Assembly: GCA_029252555.1 (NCBI GenBank)
Contig: JAQXBF010000025.1
Span: 1 to 64,000, forward strand
Source of the DNA: Porticoccaceae bacterium
GTDB lineage: Bacteria; Pseudomonadota; Gammaproteobacteria; Pseudomonadales; Porticoccaceae
Reading direction: 5' to 3'
Length of the DNA stretch: 64,000 bases
Part shown: piece by piece, positions 9,931 through 21,810 of the stretch
Numbering within the stretch: position 1 is the first letter of the stretch
How the letters are laid out: the number at the start of each line of letters is the position of its first letter
Translations under genes and position numbers: made by a program
Notes under the pieces: model-generated
Database searches by the model: none
Told to the model about the DNA's origin: nothing
The model's input: the letters and a program-made list of their open reading frames with translations, nothing else

Positions 9931-11217
9931 TTATCTATCTTCTACTGGTGTGTAATCGCGGATATCTGCACCAGTGTACAACTGACGCGGGCGACCAATT
10001 CTGTAGGGGTGAGTAATCATTTCATTCCAGTGAGAAATCCAGCCAACGGTGCGGCCAGTGGCAAAAATTACGGTAAACATCTCTACGGGAATACCCAGCG
10101 CTTTAAGAATAATACCTGAGTAGAAATCTACGTTGGGGTAGAGCTTCTTGGAGACAAAGTATTCATCTTCAAGGGCAATTTTCTCTAGCTTTTTCGCTAG
10201 GCGGAACAGCGGGTCATTTTGCAAGCCGAGAACTTCCAGCACTTCATTGCAGCTTTCGCGCATTACTGTGGCTCTTGGATCGTAGTTTTTATACACCCGG
10301 TGTCCAAAGCCCATCAGGCGGAATGGGTCGTTCTTGTCTTTGGCCTTGGCAACGTACTCTTCAATATTATCTTCATGGCCAATTTCTTCGAGCATTACCA
10401 ATACGGCTTCGTTAGCTCCGCCGTGAGCAGGTCCCCACAACGCAGCAATACCAGCGGCAATGCAGGAGAATGGGTTGGCGCCAGAAGAGCCAGCCAATCG
10501 CACTGTAGATGTAGAGGCATTTTGCTCATGGTCTGCGTGCAACAGGAAGATACGATCCATTGCGCGAGCAATAGCTGGCTCTACCTTGTAGGGTTCGCAG
10601 GGAGTGCCAAACATCATGTGCAGAAAGTTTTCTGAATAAGACAATGAGTTATCTGGGTAGATAAACGGCTGGCCGCTAAAGTGCTTGTGGCACATGGCAG
10701 CAATGGTGGGCATCTTGGCAATCAGGCGGTGAGCGGAAATTTTACGGTGCTCTTCGTTAGTGATATCCAAAGAGTCGTGGTAGAACGAAGACATCGCGCC
10801 CACAACACCACAGAGCATGGCCATTGGGTGAGCGTCGTAGCGGAAGCCGCTAATAAAATGCTCAATCGAACGGTTAACCATGGTGTGATATTTAATGGTG
10901 CTTTCAAACTCTGTTTTTTGCTCTGCATTAGGCAGTGCGCCTTCCAGCAGCAGGTAACAGGTTTCTAAATAATCTGATTTGTCGGCCAGTTCTTCAATCG
11001 GGTAGCCACGGTGCAACAAAACACCTTTGTTTCCGTCAATGTAAGTAATATCAGATTGACAGGCAGCAGTGGCAGAAAAGCCTGGGTCGTAGGTAAAGAA
11101 CCCGTGGCTTCCTAGGGTGCCTATATCGATTACATCTTGCCCTCTGGTTCCTTTAAGAACCGGCAATTCAATAGGCGTTTCGCCGTCGATAGTCAGGGTT
11201 GCTTTGCGATCGGTCAT
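9931..11217 (-). CDS. gltA: Citrate synthase
   Basis: Condenses oxaloacetate and acetyl-CoA to citrate. The 428 residues match the hexameric, NADH-sensitive type of Gram-negative bacteria in length and N-terminal beta-domain ([12 protein letters not shown]). Active-site regions are present: the histidines in [10 protein letters not shown] and WGPAHGGAN, the [14 protein letters not shown] loop, and the aspartate in NVDFYSG. It is transcribed away from the sdh operon, as in Pseudomonas, and ends against the terminator at 9862–9890. Confidence 0.97.
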   Translation of the reverse strand: MTDRKATLTIDGETPIELPVLKGTRGQDVIDIGTLGSHGFFTYDPGFSATAACQSDITYIDGNKGVLLHRGYPIEELADKSDYLETCYLLLEGALPNAEQKTEFESTIKYHTMVNRSIEHFISGFRYDAHPMAMLCGVVGAMSSFYHDSLDITNEEHRKISAHRLIAKMPTIAAMCHKHFSGQPFIYPDNSLSYSENFLHMMFGTPCEPYKVEPAIARAMDRIFLLHADHEQNASTSTVRLAGSSGANPFSCIAAGIAALWGPAHGGANEAVLVMLEEIGHEDNIEEYVAKAKDKNDPFRLMGFGHRVYKNYDPRATVMRESCNEVLEVLGLQNDPLFRLAKKLEKIALEDEYFVSKKLYPNVDFYSGIILKALGIPVEMFTVIFATGRTVGWISHWNEMITHPYRIGRPRQLYTGADIRDYTPVEDR

Positions 11218-11267
11218 ACTTGGTCCTCAGAAAACCTACGTGGAATGGGGGTAAAAAAGCGACTGCA

Positions 11268-11295
11268 ATGATAGATGTTCAGGCTAAATTGTCAA
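11268..11295 (-). promoter_or_regulatory. Sigma-70 promoter for gltA
   Basis: On the minus strand: TTGACA (plus-strand 11290–11295), a 16-nt spacer, and TATCAT (11268–11273). The -35 match is perfect and the -10 is 5 of 6. It ends about 50 nt before the gltA start. Confidence 0.65.
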
Positions 11296-11370
11296 CTTAA
11301 ACCCGTGTCTGAAATCTCTATTGCTTGATGTTTGAAGGCCTTGGCGCACACAAGAGATACTCGGTATTCA

Positions 11371-11392
11371 TTGATTAAATGCCTTTAATCAA
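11371..11392. promoter_or_regulatory. Inverted repeat between the gltA and sdhC promoters, candidate operator
   Basis: TTGATTAAA, spacer TGCC, TTTAATCAA: a perfect 9-bp-arm palindrome in the 441-nt gltA/sdhC gap, between the two predicted promoters. The half-sites start like FNR/CRP-type sites (TTGAT/ATCAA), but the spacing is too wide for FNR, so the binding factor is unknown. I saw nothing else in the gap except the two promoters. Confidence 0.45.
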
Positions 11393-11516
11393 AGACTCTG
11401 CCGTACTTTCGTCGGTAACATTAGTCTTTAAAACGTTGGATCACTGATTGAAGGCGAGTGATCGACATCGAAGCTCGGTTATTATCAAAAGGTATAGCGG
11501 TTTTGCGTTTTGTGAA

Positions 11517-11545
11517 TTGAATTTAGTGGCTCAGGTAACTATAAT
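11517..11545 (+). promoter_or_regulatory. Sigma-70 promoter for the sdhCDAB operon
   Basis: TTGAAT, a 17-nt spacer, TATAAT (consensus -10). It lies about 113 nt upstream of the preferred sdhC start and upstream of the alternative TTG start as well. Confidence 0.6.
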
Positions 11546-11658
11546 CCTGCGCCATCCAACAGACGGTCTAAGCTTCTTCCATCTTGCCTTAATCGTTGTT
11601 GAGTTATTTTAAATCCATTTCCGTTGATTCGGATCATCTTTTTAAGGTACTACCTGTC

Positions 11659-12036
11659 GTGGATAATAAAAGACCAGTCAATCTTGATCTTGGAACGATT
11701 AAGCTTCCAATTACTTCTTATGTTTCGATTTTGCACCGAGTGTCTGGTGTGATCCTGTTTTTTGCATTAGCGATTTTCCTATGGATGCTCGAGGGAAGCC
11801 TAGCCTCAGAGCAGACCTTTAACAATCTTGGCGCAATGCTAGCTAACCCAATTTGCCAGTTTATTATTTGGGGTAGCCTTGCCGCGTTGGCCTATCACGC
11901 TGTCGCTGGTATCCGCCACTTGGTTATGGACTTTGGTCTCGGTGAAGATTCATTTGCCAGCGGCCGCAACAGTGCCTGGGGCGCAGTTGTTGTGAGCGTT
12001 GTTGTTATCGCTCTTATCACATGGTGGATTCTATAA
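11659..12036 (+). CDS. sdhC: Succinate dehydrogenase cytochrome b556 subunit SdhC
   Basis: Membrane anchor of complex II, binding heme b and quinone. It has three transmembrane segments. The SILHRVSG motif near the N-terminus and the heme-ligand histidine in YHAVAGIRHL are present. The track ORF begins at TTG 11596. I choose GTG 11659 because the protein then starts DNKRPVNLDLGTIKLPIT, colinear with E. coli SdhC, has the usual size (125 residues), and AAGG lies upstream. The upstream TTG remains possible. The stop overlaps the sdhD start (TAATG). Confidence 0.9.
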   Translation: MDNKRPVNLDLGTIKLPITSYVSILHRVSGVILFFALAIFLWMLEGSLASEQTFNNLGAMLANPICQFIIWGSLAALAYHAVAGIRHLVMDFGLGEDSFASGRNSAWGAVVVSVVVIALITWWIL

Positions 12037-12404
12037 TGGTTACTACAGTGACAAGCCTTGGCCGCAGCGGCCTTTCAGATTGGATGATTCAGCGTATTAG
12101 TGCCTGGGTCATGACCACTTATCTGGTGTTTATTTTTGTCTACTTTATTAGCAACCCAAATTTGAATTATGCACAGTGGGCAGAGTTAAACAGTTCGCTG
12201 CCAATGCGTATGTTTAGCCTAATCACTATTCTTTCAATTGCCGCTCATGCTTGGATTGGTATGTGGTGTGTTCTCACTGACTATATTACGGTCAGATTGA
12301 TTGGGCCAAAGGCTACTGCCATCCGTATCTTTTTTCAGCTAGGCATGATTGCAATTACCTTGCTCTACGTGATCTGGGCTATCGACATTCTCTGGGGAAT
12401 CTAA
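12036..12404 (+). CDS. sdhD: Succinate dehydrogenase membrane anchor subunit SdhD
   Basis: Second membrane anchor of complex II, 122 residues with three predicted transmembrane helices. HAWIGMWCVLTDY carries the expected heme-ligand histidine. The track starts at ATG 12021, inside sdhC. ATG 12036 shares its A with the sdhC stop and gives the family-typical N-terminus MVTTVTSLGRSGLSDW, so translational coupling is likely. sdhA begins 4 nt downstream. Confidence 0.93.
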   Translation: MVTTVTSLGRSGLSDWMIQRISAWVMTTYLVFIFVYFISNPNLNYAQWAELNSSLPMRMFSLITILSIAAHAWIGMWCVLTDYITVRLIGPKATAIRIFFQLGMIAITLLYVIWAIDILWGI

Positions 12405-12408
12405 GTAA

Positions 12409-14181
12409 ATGGCTAACATTAGAACGATGAGTTTCGATGCCGTAATCGTCGGTGGCGGCGGTTCTGGTATGCGTGCCGCACTACAATTGGCGCAATCTGG
12501 TTATAAAACAGCAGTAATTACCAAAGTATTTCCAACCCGCTCGCACACTGTTTCTGCCCAAGGCGGCATTACCTGTGCGATTGCCAGTGATGACCCGAAT
12601 GATCAATGGCAGTGGCATATGTATGACACCATTAAAGGCTCTGACTATATTGGCGATCAGGAAGCCATTGAATATATGTGCCAGACCGGCCCAGAGGCGA
12701 TTTTTGAGCTGGAGCACATGGGCCTGCCGTTTTCCCGTACGGAAGAAGGCCGCATTTACCAGCGTCCTTTTGGTGGACAGTCAAAAGATTTTGGTAATGG
12801 CGGCCAGGCGGCTCGCACCTGTGCGGCGGCGGATAGAACCGGTCACGCACTTTTGCACACTCTTTATCAGGGCAACCTTAAAAACGAAACCACATTCCTC
12901 AATGAATGGTATGCGGTGGATATTGTGAAGAACGAAGACAACGCAGTGGTTGGTGTTGTGGCGATCAATATCGAGACCGGTGAAACGGTTTATGTGAAAT
13001 CTAAAGCCACTGTATTCGCCACGGGCGGAGCAGGGCGTATCTATGCTTCTACTACCAATGCACATATCTGTACCGGCGACGGCGTGGGCATGGCGCTGCG
13101 CGCGGGCTTCCCGGTGCAGGATATTGAGATGTGGCAGTTCCACCCAACAGGTATTCACGGTGCAGGCACCTTGGTGACTGAAGGTTGTCGTGGTGAAGGT
13201 GGTTACTTAATCAACAAAGATGGCGAGCGCTTTATGGAGCGTTATGCCCCCAATGCTAAAGATCTGGCTGGCCGCGATGTGGTTGCCCGTTCAATGGTGC
13301 TAGAGATTCTAGAAGGCCGTGGCTGTGGCCCCGATGGCGACCATGTGTACCTGAAGTTGGATCATTTGGGTGAAGAGACGCTGAACGCGAAGCTGCCGGG
13401 GATTCTCGAGCTGTCGCGCACCTTTGCCCATGCTGACCCTGTAGTTGAGCCTATTCCTGTGGTCCCTACCTGTCACTATATGATGGGCGGCATTCCGACC
13501 AATGTTGATGGTCAGGCGCTGACCATTGATAAAGATGGCAATGACGAAGTTATCGAAGGCTTTTACGCCTGCGGTGAAGCAGCCTGTGTCTCCGTGCACG
13601 GCGCTAACCGTTTGGGTGGTAACTCGCTGCTGGACCTGGTGGTCTTTGGCCGCGCCTCTGGTATGTTTATCGAGAAACAGCTGCGTGAAGGCATCAACCT
13701 TAAAGACGCTAGCGAAGCTGATATTGAACGGGCAATGGAAGGTCTCAACCGTATTAACCATTCTGAAGATGGTGAAAAAGCATCAGTACTGCGTGCTGAG
13801 TTGCAGACCATTATGCAGAACTATTTCGGTGTGTTCCGTCGCGGCGACTATATGAAAGAGGGCATCGAGAAGCTTAATGCTCTGCGCCCGCGTGTTGAAA
13901 ATGTGGCGTTGGAAGACAAGAGCAATACCTTTAACACGGCCCGTATCGAAGCGCTGGAGTTGCAGAATCTGTTTGCCACTGCTGAAGCGACGGCGATTGC
14001 GGCTGAAGGGCGCACTGAGAGCCGTGGTGCTCACGCTCGTGAAGACTTCCAAGAGCGCGACGATGAAAACTGGTTGTGCCACTCGGTGTATTTCCCCGAG
14101 AGCAAGACCCTGGGCAAGCGCGGTGTGAATTTCACCTTAAAAACCCGCGAAGCTTTTGAACCTAAAATTCGTACCTATTAA
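12409..14181 (+). CDS. sdhA: Succinate dehydrogenase flavoprotein subunit SdhA
   Basis: Oxidises succinate to fumarate with covalently bound FAD on the inner face of the membrane. The 590 residues include the dinucleotide fold ([13 protein letters not shown]), the FAD-linking histidine in [10 protein letters not shown], the substrate loop HPTGIHGAG, and the capping-domain arginine region ([11 protein letters not shown]). Third gene of sdhCDAB. Confidence 0.98.
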   Translation: MANIRTMSFDAVIVGGGGSGMRAALQLAQSGYKTAVITKVFPTRSHTVSAQGGITCAIASDDPNDQWQWHMYDTIKGSDYIGDQEAIEYMCQTGPEAIFELEHMGLPFSRTEEGRIYQRPFGGQSKDFGNGGQAARTCAAADRTGHALLHTLYQGNLKNETTFLNEWYAVDIVKNEDNAVVGVVAINIETGETVYVKSKATVFATGGAGRIYASTTNAHICTGDGVGMALRAGFPVQDIEMWQFHPTGIHGAGTLVTEGCRGEGGYLINKDGERFMERYAPNAKDLAGRDVVARSMVLEILEGRGCGPDGDHVYLKLDHLGEETLNAKLPGILELSRTFAHADPVVEPIPVVPTCHYMMGGIPTNVDGQALTIDKDGNDEVIEGFYACGEAACVSVHGANRLGGNSLLDLVVFGRASGMFIEKQLREGINLKDASEADIERAMEGLNRINHSEDGEKASVLRAELQTIMQNYFGVFRRGDYMKEGIEKLNALRPRVENVALEDKSNTFNTARIEALELQNLFATAEATAIAAEGRTESRGAHAREDFQERDDENWLCHSVYFPESKTLGKRGVNFTLKTREAFEPKIRTY

Positions 14182-14198
14182 TTGGGGCTGACAGAATT

Positions 14199-14903
14199 AT
14201 GTTGAATGTAAGTATTTATCGCTACAACCCTGAACTGGACTCTGAGCCTTATATGCAAGACTTTCAGGTGGACACCCAGGGCAAAGATGTCATGGTATTG
14301 GATGTGCTTGAGAAGCTTAAAACGGAAGACCCGTCACTGACTTTTCGTCGTTCTTGCCGCGAAGGTGTCTGTGGTTCTGATGGGGTTAATATTTCTGGCA
14401 AGAACGGCTTGGCCTGTATTACGCCGCTGTCAGACGCTGTGAAAGGAAATAAGCTGGTGATTCGCCCGCTGCCCGGTCTGCCGGTGATTCGTGATCTGGT
14501 GATTGATATGAGCCAGTTCTATGCCCAGTACGAGAAGATCCAGCCCTATATGATTAATAACAACCCGGCGCCTGCTATCGAAAGGTTGCAGTCTCCGGAA
14601 GAGCGTGCCAAGCTGGACGGACTGTACGAATGTATCCTCTGTGCCTGCTGTTCAACTGCTTGCCCATCGTTCTGGTGGAACCCGGATAAGTTTATTGGCC
14701 CGTCTGGTCTGTTGCAGGCTTACCGTTTCTTAGCTGATAGCCGAGATACCGCCACGGAAGAGCGTTTGGCAAATCTGGACGACCCGTTTAGTGTCTTCCG
14801 TTGTCACGGCATTATGAACTGCGTTCAGGTGTGCCCAAAAGGGTTGAATCCGACCAAGGCCATTGGCCATATTCGCAGTATGTTGATCAGAAGCGCTACT
14901 TAA
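14199..14903 (+). CDS. sdhB: Succinate dehydrogenase iron-sulfur subunit SdhB
   Basis: Passes electrons from FAD to quinone through three clusters. The 234 residues contain the 2Fe-2S cysteines (CREGVCGSDG with a later cysteine in GLAC), the 4Fe-4S motif CILCACCSTACP, and the 3Fe-4S region CHGIMNCVQVCPKG. It ends the sdh operon; a hairpin 39 nt downstream separates it from sucA. Confidence 0.98.
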   Translation: MLNVSIYRYNPELDSEPYMQDFQVDTQGKDVMVLDVLEKLKTEDPSLTFRRSCREGVCGSDGVNISGKNGLACITPLSDAVKGNKLVIRPLPGLPVIRDLVIDMSQFYAQYEKIQPYMINNNPAPAIERLQSPEERAKLDGLYECILCACCSTACPSFWWNPDKFIGPSGLLQAYRFLADSRDTATEERLANLDDPFSVFRCHGIMNCVQVCPKGLNPTKAIGHIRSMLIRSAT

Positions 14904-14941
14904 TCAGCCGATAAGCTTTAATTGCTCGGCTAAAAGCCCCC

Positions 14942-14968
14942 AAACGGCCAGTTTTTACTGGCCGTTTT
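14942..14968 (+). terminator. Terminator-like hairpin between sdhB and sucA
   Basis: Stem AAACGGCCAGT, loop TTTT, stem ACTGGCCGTTT with a short T-run. The 11-bp stem is strong but the U-tract is short, so readthrough into sucA is possible. That would let the sdh promoter partly feed the suc genes. Confidence 0.65.
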
Positions 14969-14995
14969 GCCAAATGCAGTTTAGAATACTCGCGT

Positions 14996-15023
14996 TTGAA
15001 ATTTGCCTAATACATAGTATTAA
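14996..15023 (+). promoter_or_regulatory. Candidate promoter for sucA
   Basis: TTGAAA, a 16-nt spacer, TATTAA, ending 17 nt before the sucA ATG and after the sdhB hairpin. The short distance to the start leaves little leader, so confidence is limited. Confidence 0.35.
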
Positions 15024-15040
15024 TACGGGGAATAACAGCA

Positions 15041-17875
15041 ATGCCTGAGGGCTTAATGGAGCAATTTTTACGCTCCTCCCACTTTTCTGGTGGAAACGCT
15101 GCATATATTGAAGAACTCTACGAAACCTACCTGCATGAGCCTAATAGTGTGCCGGAGGAGTGGAGCAGCTTTTTTGACTCCCTACCTCGCACCAATGGCT
15201 CAGTAACCCCGGATATTTCCCACGCTACCATTATTCAGCACTTTGAGCTGCTGGGCCGCCGCCAGGCGCGCCCAACTCCTGCGCCTGGTTCCGGTGGTAT
15301 TCATCTGGAGCATGAGCGCAAGCAGGTTAAAGTTGTTCAGCTAATTAGTTCTTACCGCTTTCGCGGCCATCAAAAAGCCAGCCTCGACCCCTTGGGGTTG
15401 ATGGACCGTGCCGATGTGCCTGATTTGCAGCTGCACTTCCATGGCCTGACGGAAGCCGACCTAGACACCACATTCCAGACCAGCCCGTTGTATATGGGTA
15501 AGCCCGAGGCAACTCTGCGCGAGATCGTTGAGACCTTGGAAGAGACTTATTGCGGCCATTTGGGCCCTGAGTTTATGCATATCACCAGCTTTGCCGAAAA
15601 GCAGTGGCTGGCCCAGCGCTTTGAATCTGTGCGCTCCAAGCCAACCTATGGTGACGAAGCCCGCATTGATGTGCTTAATCGCCTAACGGCCGCTGAAGGT
15701 TTGGAGAAACATCTGGATTCCAAGTATCCGGGTACCAAGCGTTTTGGTCTTGAGGGTGGCGAGAGCCTAATTCCACTTCTCGACTGCCTGGTGCGTCGCT
15801 CTGGTGAATACGGCTGTAAAGAAATTGTTATGGCCATGGCCCACCGCGGCCGGCTCAATGTATTGGTCAATATTCTTGGCAAGAACCCAGCTGAGATGTT
15901 CGAAGAATTTGAAGGCAAGCGCCTAGTTAATACCTCGGGCGACGTAAAGTATCATCAGGGCTTTTCATCCAATGTGATGACCCCCGGTGGTGAAGTGCAT
16001 ATGGCACTGGGCTTCAATCCGTCTCACTTGGAAATTTCCTGCCCTGTGGTGGTTGGATCTGGTCGCGCCCGTCAGGACCGCCGCGACGACTCTAAGGGCG
16101 AGAAGGTTGTGCCCATTCTAATGCACGGTGATGCGGCTTTTGCCGGTCAGGGTGTTGTTATGGAGACCTTCCAGCTCTCGCAGACCCGCGCCTATAAAAC
16201 TGGCGGTACCATCCATATTGTGATCAATAATCAGGTGGGCTTTACCACTAGCCGTCAGGATGATGCGCGCTCTACCGAATACTGTACTGATATTGCCAAG
16301 ATGGTGCAGGCACCGATTCTGCACGTAAATGGCGATAACCCAGATGCTGTGATGTTTGCCGCTATGTTAGCGGTGGATTATCGCTATGAGTTTGGCAAAG
16401 ATGTGGTGATTGATTTGGTCTGTTACCGCCGTCGCGGGCACAACGAGACCGATGAGCCGTCTTCTACCCAGCCGCTGATGTACGACATTATCCGCAAGCA
16501 CTCGACAACCAGAGCCCTGTATGCCCAAAAGTTGGTCTCTGAAGGTGTTGTGGAACAGGAGCAGGCCAATGAAATGGCCAATGCTTACAGAGCTAGCCTC
16601 GATAATGGCGACTTTGTGGTACACAACCTGGTGCGCGAGCCAGATACCAGCCTGTTTGTTAACTGGGAGCCTTATCTGGGCCATGACTGGCGCACGCCCG
16701 CCAAAACCGGCCTTGATATTAAGGCGCTGCAAGAGGTTGCTGCAAAGATTACCTCCATCCCTGATGGTATTCAGGTACAGCGTCAGGTGGCCAAAATTTA
16801 TGATGATCGCCGCAAGATGGCCGGTGGCGCGCTACCCCTAAACTGGGGAATGGCCGAGCTACTGGCCTATGGCACCTTGCTGTACGAAGGTTTTCCGATC
16901 CGTATCACCGGTCAGGATGTGCGTCGCGGTACTTTCTCACATCGCCATGCTGTGGTGTTTAACCAGAAAGATGGCGAAGCCTATCTGCCGCTGACTAATC
17001 TATCGGAGGATCAGCCGCGTTTTGATATTTACGACTCTGTTTTGTCTGAAGAAGCCGTATTGGCCTTTGAATATGGCTATGCCACCACTGCCCCCGCCGG
17101 ATTAATTATCTGGGAAGCGCAGTTTGGTGACTTTGCTAACGGTGCACAGGTTGTGATTGATCAGTTTATTGCCAGTGGTGAGCACAAATGGGGGCGTCTG
17201 TCGGGCCTGACCATGATGTTGCCGCACGGTTTTGAAGGGCAGGGGCCAGAGCATAGTTCTGCGCGCCTAGAGCGGTTCCTGCAACTCTGTGCCGAGCATA
17301 ATATGCAAATATGTAACCCTACCAGCCCTGCACAGATATTCCATTTGCTGCGCCGTCAGGCGATTCGTCCGATGCGTCGCCCGCTGGTGATTATGAGCCC
17401 TAAGTGGATTCTGCGTCATAAACTGGCGACCTCTTCTCTGGAAGATTTGGCCAATGGCGAGTTCCACAATGTGATTGATGACAGCCTTGAGCATGCCATG
17501 GTGCGCAGAGTGGTGCTTTGCTCCGGCAAGGTTTACTACCATCTGCTGGAAGAGCGTATGGAGCGCGGCATTGATGATATTGCGCTGGTTCGTTTAGAGC
17601 AACTGTACCCTTTCCCTGACTCAGAGCTGGAAGAAGCCCTGCGGCCCTACACCAATATCGAAGATATTATTTGGTGTCAGGAAGAGCCCATGAATCAGGG
17701 TGCCTGGTATAGCAGCCAGCACCATATGCGCCATGTAATCCAGCGCTTAAAACCAGAATTACACCTTAGCTATGTGGGCCGTGAAAGTTCAGCGGCTCCC
17801 GCCAGCGGATACATGTCTGTTCATTTAGAAGAGCAGAAACAATTTATTGATCAAGCACTCACAATCGACTCTTAA
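15041..17875 (+). CDS. sucA: 2-oxoglutarate dehydrogenase E1 component
   Basis: Thiamine-diphosphate decarboxylase of the 2-oxoglutarate dehydrogenase complex. It transfers the succinyl group to the lipoyl arm of SucB. The 944 residues match the family. The N-terminal segment (SGGNAAYIEELYETYL), the active-site HRGRLNVL region, the thiamine-diphosphate GDAAFAGQG motif and the C-terminal transketolase-like fold (GQDVRRGTFSHRHAV) are all visible. RBS GGGGAA precedes the ATG. sucB starts 15 nt downstream. Confidence 0.97.
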   Translation: MPEGLMEQFLRSSHFSGGNAAYIEELYETYLHEPNSVPEEWSSFFDSLPRTNGSVTPDISHATIIQHFELLGRRQARPTPAPGSGGIHLEHERKQVKVVQLISSYRFRGHQKASLDPLGLMDRADVPDLQLHFHGLTEADLDTTFQTSPLYMGKPEATLREIVETLEETYCGHLGPEFMHITSFAEKQWLAQRFESVRSKPTYGDEARIDVLNRLTAAEGLEKHLDSKYPGTKRFGLEGGESLIPLLDCLVRRSGEYGCKEIVMAMAHRGRLNVLVNILGKNPAEMFEEFEGKRLVNTSGDVKYHQGFSSNVMTPGGEVHMALGFNPSHLEISCPVVVGSGRARQDRRDDSKGEKVVPILMHGDAAFAGQGVVMETFQLSQTRAYKTGGTIHIVINNQVGFTTSRQDDARSTEYCTDIAKMVQAPILHVNGDNPDAVMFAAMLAVDYRYEFGKDVVIDLVCYRRRGHNETDEPSSTQPLMYDIIRKHSTTRALYAQKLVSEGVVEQEQANEMANAYRASLDNGDFVVHNLVREPDTSLFVNWEPYLGHDWRTPAKTGLDIKALQEVAAKITSIPDGIQVQRQVAKIYDDRRKMAGGALPLNWGMAELLAYGTLLYEGFPIRITGQDVRRGTFSHRHAVVFNQKDGEAYLPLTNLSEDQPRFDIYDSVLSEEAVLAFEYGYATTAPAGLIIWEAQFGDFANGAQVVIDQFIASGEHKWGRLSGLTMMLPHGFEGQGPEHSSARLERFLQLCAEHNMQICNPTSPAQIFHLLRRQAIRPMRRPLVIMSPKWILRHKLATSSLEDLANGEFHNVIDDSLEHAMVRRVVLCSGKVYYHLLEERMERGIDDIALVRLEQLYPFPDSELEEALRPYTNIEDIIWCQEEPMNQGAWYSSQHHMRHVIQRLKPELHLSYVGRESSAAPASGYMSVHLEEQKQFIDQALTIDS

Positions 17876-17890
17876 AGCAGGAATAGATTA

Positions 17891-19081
17891 ATGGCCATTG
17901 AAATTAAGGCACCCACTTTCCCCGAATCTGTGCAAGAAGGCACTTTGGCGACTTGGCACAAAAACGTTGGCGACAGCGTAACTCGCGACGAACTTATCGT
18001 TGATATTGAAACTGACAAAGTGGTTCTCGAAGTGGTTGCACCAGCTACAGGTACTATCACCGAAGTACTGAAAGCCGAGGACGATATTGTGCTGAGCAAC
18101 GAAGTGATTGCGCGTATTGAAGAGGGTGAGGCGGCCGAGCCTGCGCTGAAGTCAGCGGCAAAGCAGGAAGAAGCCGATATTCAGGTTGCTGAAGCTTTGG
18201 TTAACCCAGCAGCGAAAAAGTTGGCTGATGAGCGCGGTATTGATCTGTCTCAGGTCTCCGGCACTGGCAAAGGTGGCAGAATTACCAAAGAAGATGTGGT
18301 TAATTTCACACCATCAGCGGCTCCAGCTGCGGCCCAAGCAGCACCGGTGGTGGCAGAAGAGGCTATGCCTGCTGGTGAGCGTGTTGAGCGCCGTGTGGTC
18401 ATGACCAGAATGCGCACGCGCATTGCTGAGCGTCTGCTGGATGTGACCCAGACCACCGCTTCACTGACCACCTTTAACGAAGTGGATATGTCAGCACTGA
18501 TGGGGCTGCGCAAACAGTACCAGGACGAATTTACCAAGACCCACAATGGCACCCGTTTGGGCTTTATGGGTTTCTTTGTAAAGGCCGCCGTAGAAGCGCT
18601 AAAGCGTTTCCCGCTGGTGAATGCCTCTATTGATGGCACAGATATTGTCTATCATGGCTTCCAGGATATCGGCGTTGCCGTTTCCACCGACCGTGGTCTG
18701 GTCGTGCCTGTACTGCGCAATGCCGAGAATATGAGCATTGCCACAATAGAGAACTCTATTGGTGAATACGCCGGTAAGGCGCGCGATGGCAAGCTGAGCA
18801 TTGAAGAGATGACTGGCGGTACGTTCACTATTACCAATGGTGGTGTGTATGGTTCATTGCTTTCAACACCTATTATTAACCCACCCCAGACCGCAATTCT
18901 GGGCATGCACACCATTCAGCAACGTCCCGTTGCCGTGAATGGGCAGGTGGAAATCCGTCCAATGATGTATCTGGCGATGTCTTATGACCATCGTCTGATC
19001 GATGGCAAGGAAGCGGTACAATTCTTGGTGGCGATTAAGCAGTTAATCGAAGACCCTGCTAAGATTTTACTTGAAATTTAA
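17891..19081 (+). CDS. sucB: 2-oxoglutarate dehydrogenase E2 component (dihydrolipoyl succinyltransferase)
   Basis: Core of the 2-oxoglutarate dehydrogenase complex. It has one lipoyl domain (residues 1 to about 77, modified lysine in ETDKVVLEV), an E3-binding domain ([20 protein letters not shown]) and a C-terminal catalytic acyltransferase domain with SYDHRLIDG carrying the catalytic histidine. An Ala/Pro linker ([11 protein letters not shown]) separates the parts. The 396 residues are normal for SucB. Confidence 0.97.
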   Translation: MAIEIKAPTFPESVQEGTLATWHKNVGDSVTRDELIVDIETDKVVLEVVAPATGTITEVLKAEDDIVLSNEVIARIEEGEAAEPALKSAAKQEEADIQVAEALVNPAAKKLADERGIDLSQVSGTGKGGRITKEDVVNFTPSAAPAAAQAAPVVAEEAMPAGERVERRVVMTRMRTRIAERLLDVTQTTASLTTFNEVDMSALMGLRKQYQDEFTKTHNGTRLGFMGFFVKAAVEALKRFPLVNASIDGTDIVYHGFQDIGVAVSTDRGLVVPVLRNAENMSIATIENSIGEYAGKARDGKLSIEEMTGGTFTITNGGVYGSLLSTPIINPPQTAILGMHTIQQRPVAVNGQVEIRPMMYLAMSYDHRLIDGKEAVQFLVAIKQLIEDPAKILLEI

Positions 19082-19111
19082 TACATAAGTTATTGATAAA
19101 TAGGTATTTAA

Positions 19112-20551
<1,440 letters not shown>

Positions 20552-20578
20552 TAACAGTTTATAGATACCTTTAAACAG

Positions 20579-20610
20579 CCCGGGACGCTGCTTCAGTGTC
20601 TCGGGATTTT
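20579..20610 (+). terminator. Weak hairpin with T-run between lpd and sucC
   Basis: CCCGGGAC pairs with GTCTCGGG (one G-U pair) across an 11-nt loop, followed by ATTTT. It could be a leaky terminator that lowers sucCD expression relative to sucAB–lpd. Confidence 0.4.
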
Positions 20611-20642
20611 ATCCATCCGAAAGATTTAACGGGAAGAGAAGT

Positions 20643-21809
20643 ATGAACCTGCACGAATATCAGGGTAAGCAGCTGTTTGCTGAGTACGGACTGCCAGTGT
20701 CTAAGGGCATTGCTGCAGAGACCGCGCAAGATGCCTCAGCTGCTGCCGATATCATTGGCGGAGACAAGTGGGTTGTTAAAGCCCAGGTCCACGCTGGAGG
20801 CCGCGGCAAAGCTGGCGGTGTAAAGCTGGTCAGTTCCAAAGCTGAAATTGAAGAGTTTGCCAACAACTGGTTGGGTAAAAACCTGGTGACCTATCAGACC
20901 GATGCCAATGGTCAGCCAGTTAGCTGCATTCTGGTTGAAACCTGCACCGATATTGACCAAGAGCTGTATCTTGGAGCCGTTGTCGACCGTGCCACTCGCC
21001 GCATTATCTTTATGGCCTCCACCGAAGGCGGTGTTGAGATTGAGAAGGTTGCGGAGGAGACTCCGGGAAAAATTCTAAAGGCGATTATCGATCCTCTAAC
21101 AGGCGCACAGCCATATCAGGGCCGTGACCTAGCGTTTAAGCTGGGCCTTAAAGGCGTTCAGATTAAGCAGTTTGTGCAGATCTTTATGGGTCTGGCCAAG
21201 ATGTTTAAAGAGAAAGACCTAGAACTGTTGGAGATTAACCCGCTGGTTATCACCGACGAAGGCAATCTCCACTGTCTAGATGCCAAGGTGATTATTGATG
21301 GTAATGCCATGTACCGTCAGCCAGCCATTAAAGAGATGCACGATCCCTCGCAGGAAGATGCCCGTGAAGCCCATGCCGCCTCTTTTGAACTCAACTATGT
21401 TGCCCTAGACGGCAATATTGGTTGCATGGTTAATGGCGCAGGTCTGGCCATGGGTACTATGGACATCGTTCATTTGCACGGCGGTTCACCAGCCAACTTC
21501 CTTGATGTAGGGGGCGGTGCAACCAAAGAGCGTGTAGTAGAAGCGTTTAAAATTATTCTTTCCGACAGCAATGTTAAAGCGGTACTGATCAATATCTTTG
21601 GCGGTATTGTGCGCTGTGACCTGATCGCCGATGGTGTGATTGGTGCGGTTGAGGAAGTGGGCGTAAAGATTCCGGTGGTTGTTCGCCTTGAGGGCAACAA
21701 TGCGGAATTGGGAACTAAAAAGCTTGCCGAATCTGGCCTGGCTATTATTGCAGCAACCAGCCTGACGGATGCCGCGCAACAAGCTGTTAAAGCCGCAGGA
21801 GGTAACTAA
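20643..21809 (+). CDS. sucC: Succinyl-CoA synthetase (ADP-forming) beta subunit
   Basis: With SucD it converts succinyl-CoA to succinate and makes a nucleoside triphosphate. The 388 residues begin with an ATP-grasp domain ([31 protein letters not shown]) and end with the CoA-ligase domain ([14 protein letters not shown]). RBS GGGAAGAGAAGT precedes the ATG. The sucD start lies one base after the stop. Confidence 0.97.
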   Translation: MNLHEYQGKQLFAEYGLPVSKGIAAETAQDASAAADIIGGDKWVVKAQVHAGGRGKAGGVKLVSSKAEIEEFANNWLGKNLVTYQTDANGQPVSCILVETCTDIDQELYLGAVVDRATRRIIFMASTEGGVEIEKVAEETPGKILKAIIDPLTGAQPYQGRDLAFKLGLKGVQIKQFVQIFMGLAKMFKEKDLELLEINPLVITDEGNLHCLDAKVIIDGNAMYRQPAIKEMHDPSQEDAREAHAASFELNYVALDGNIGCMVNGAGLAMGTMDIVHLHGGSPANFLDVGGGATKERVVEAFKIILSDSNVKAVLINIFGGIVRCDLIADGVIGAVEEVGVKIPVVVRLEGNNAELGTKKLAESGLAIIAATSLTDAAQQAVKAAGGN

Positions 21810-21810
21810 T

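Noticed and set aside
11371-11392. FNR site
   Set aside because: Half-sites look similar, but the gap between TTGAT and ATCAA is 12 nt rather than 4.
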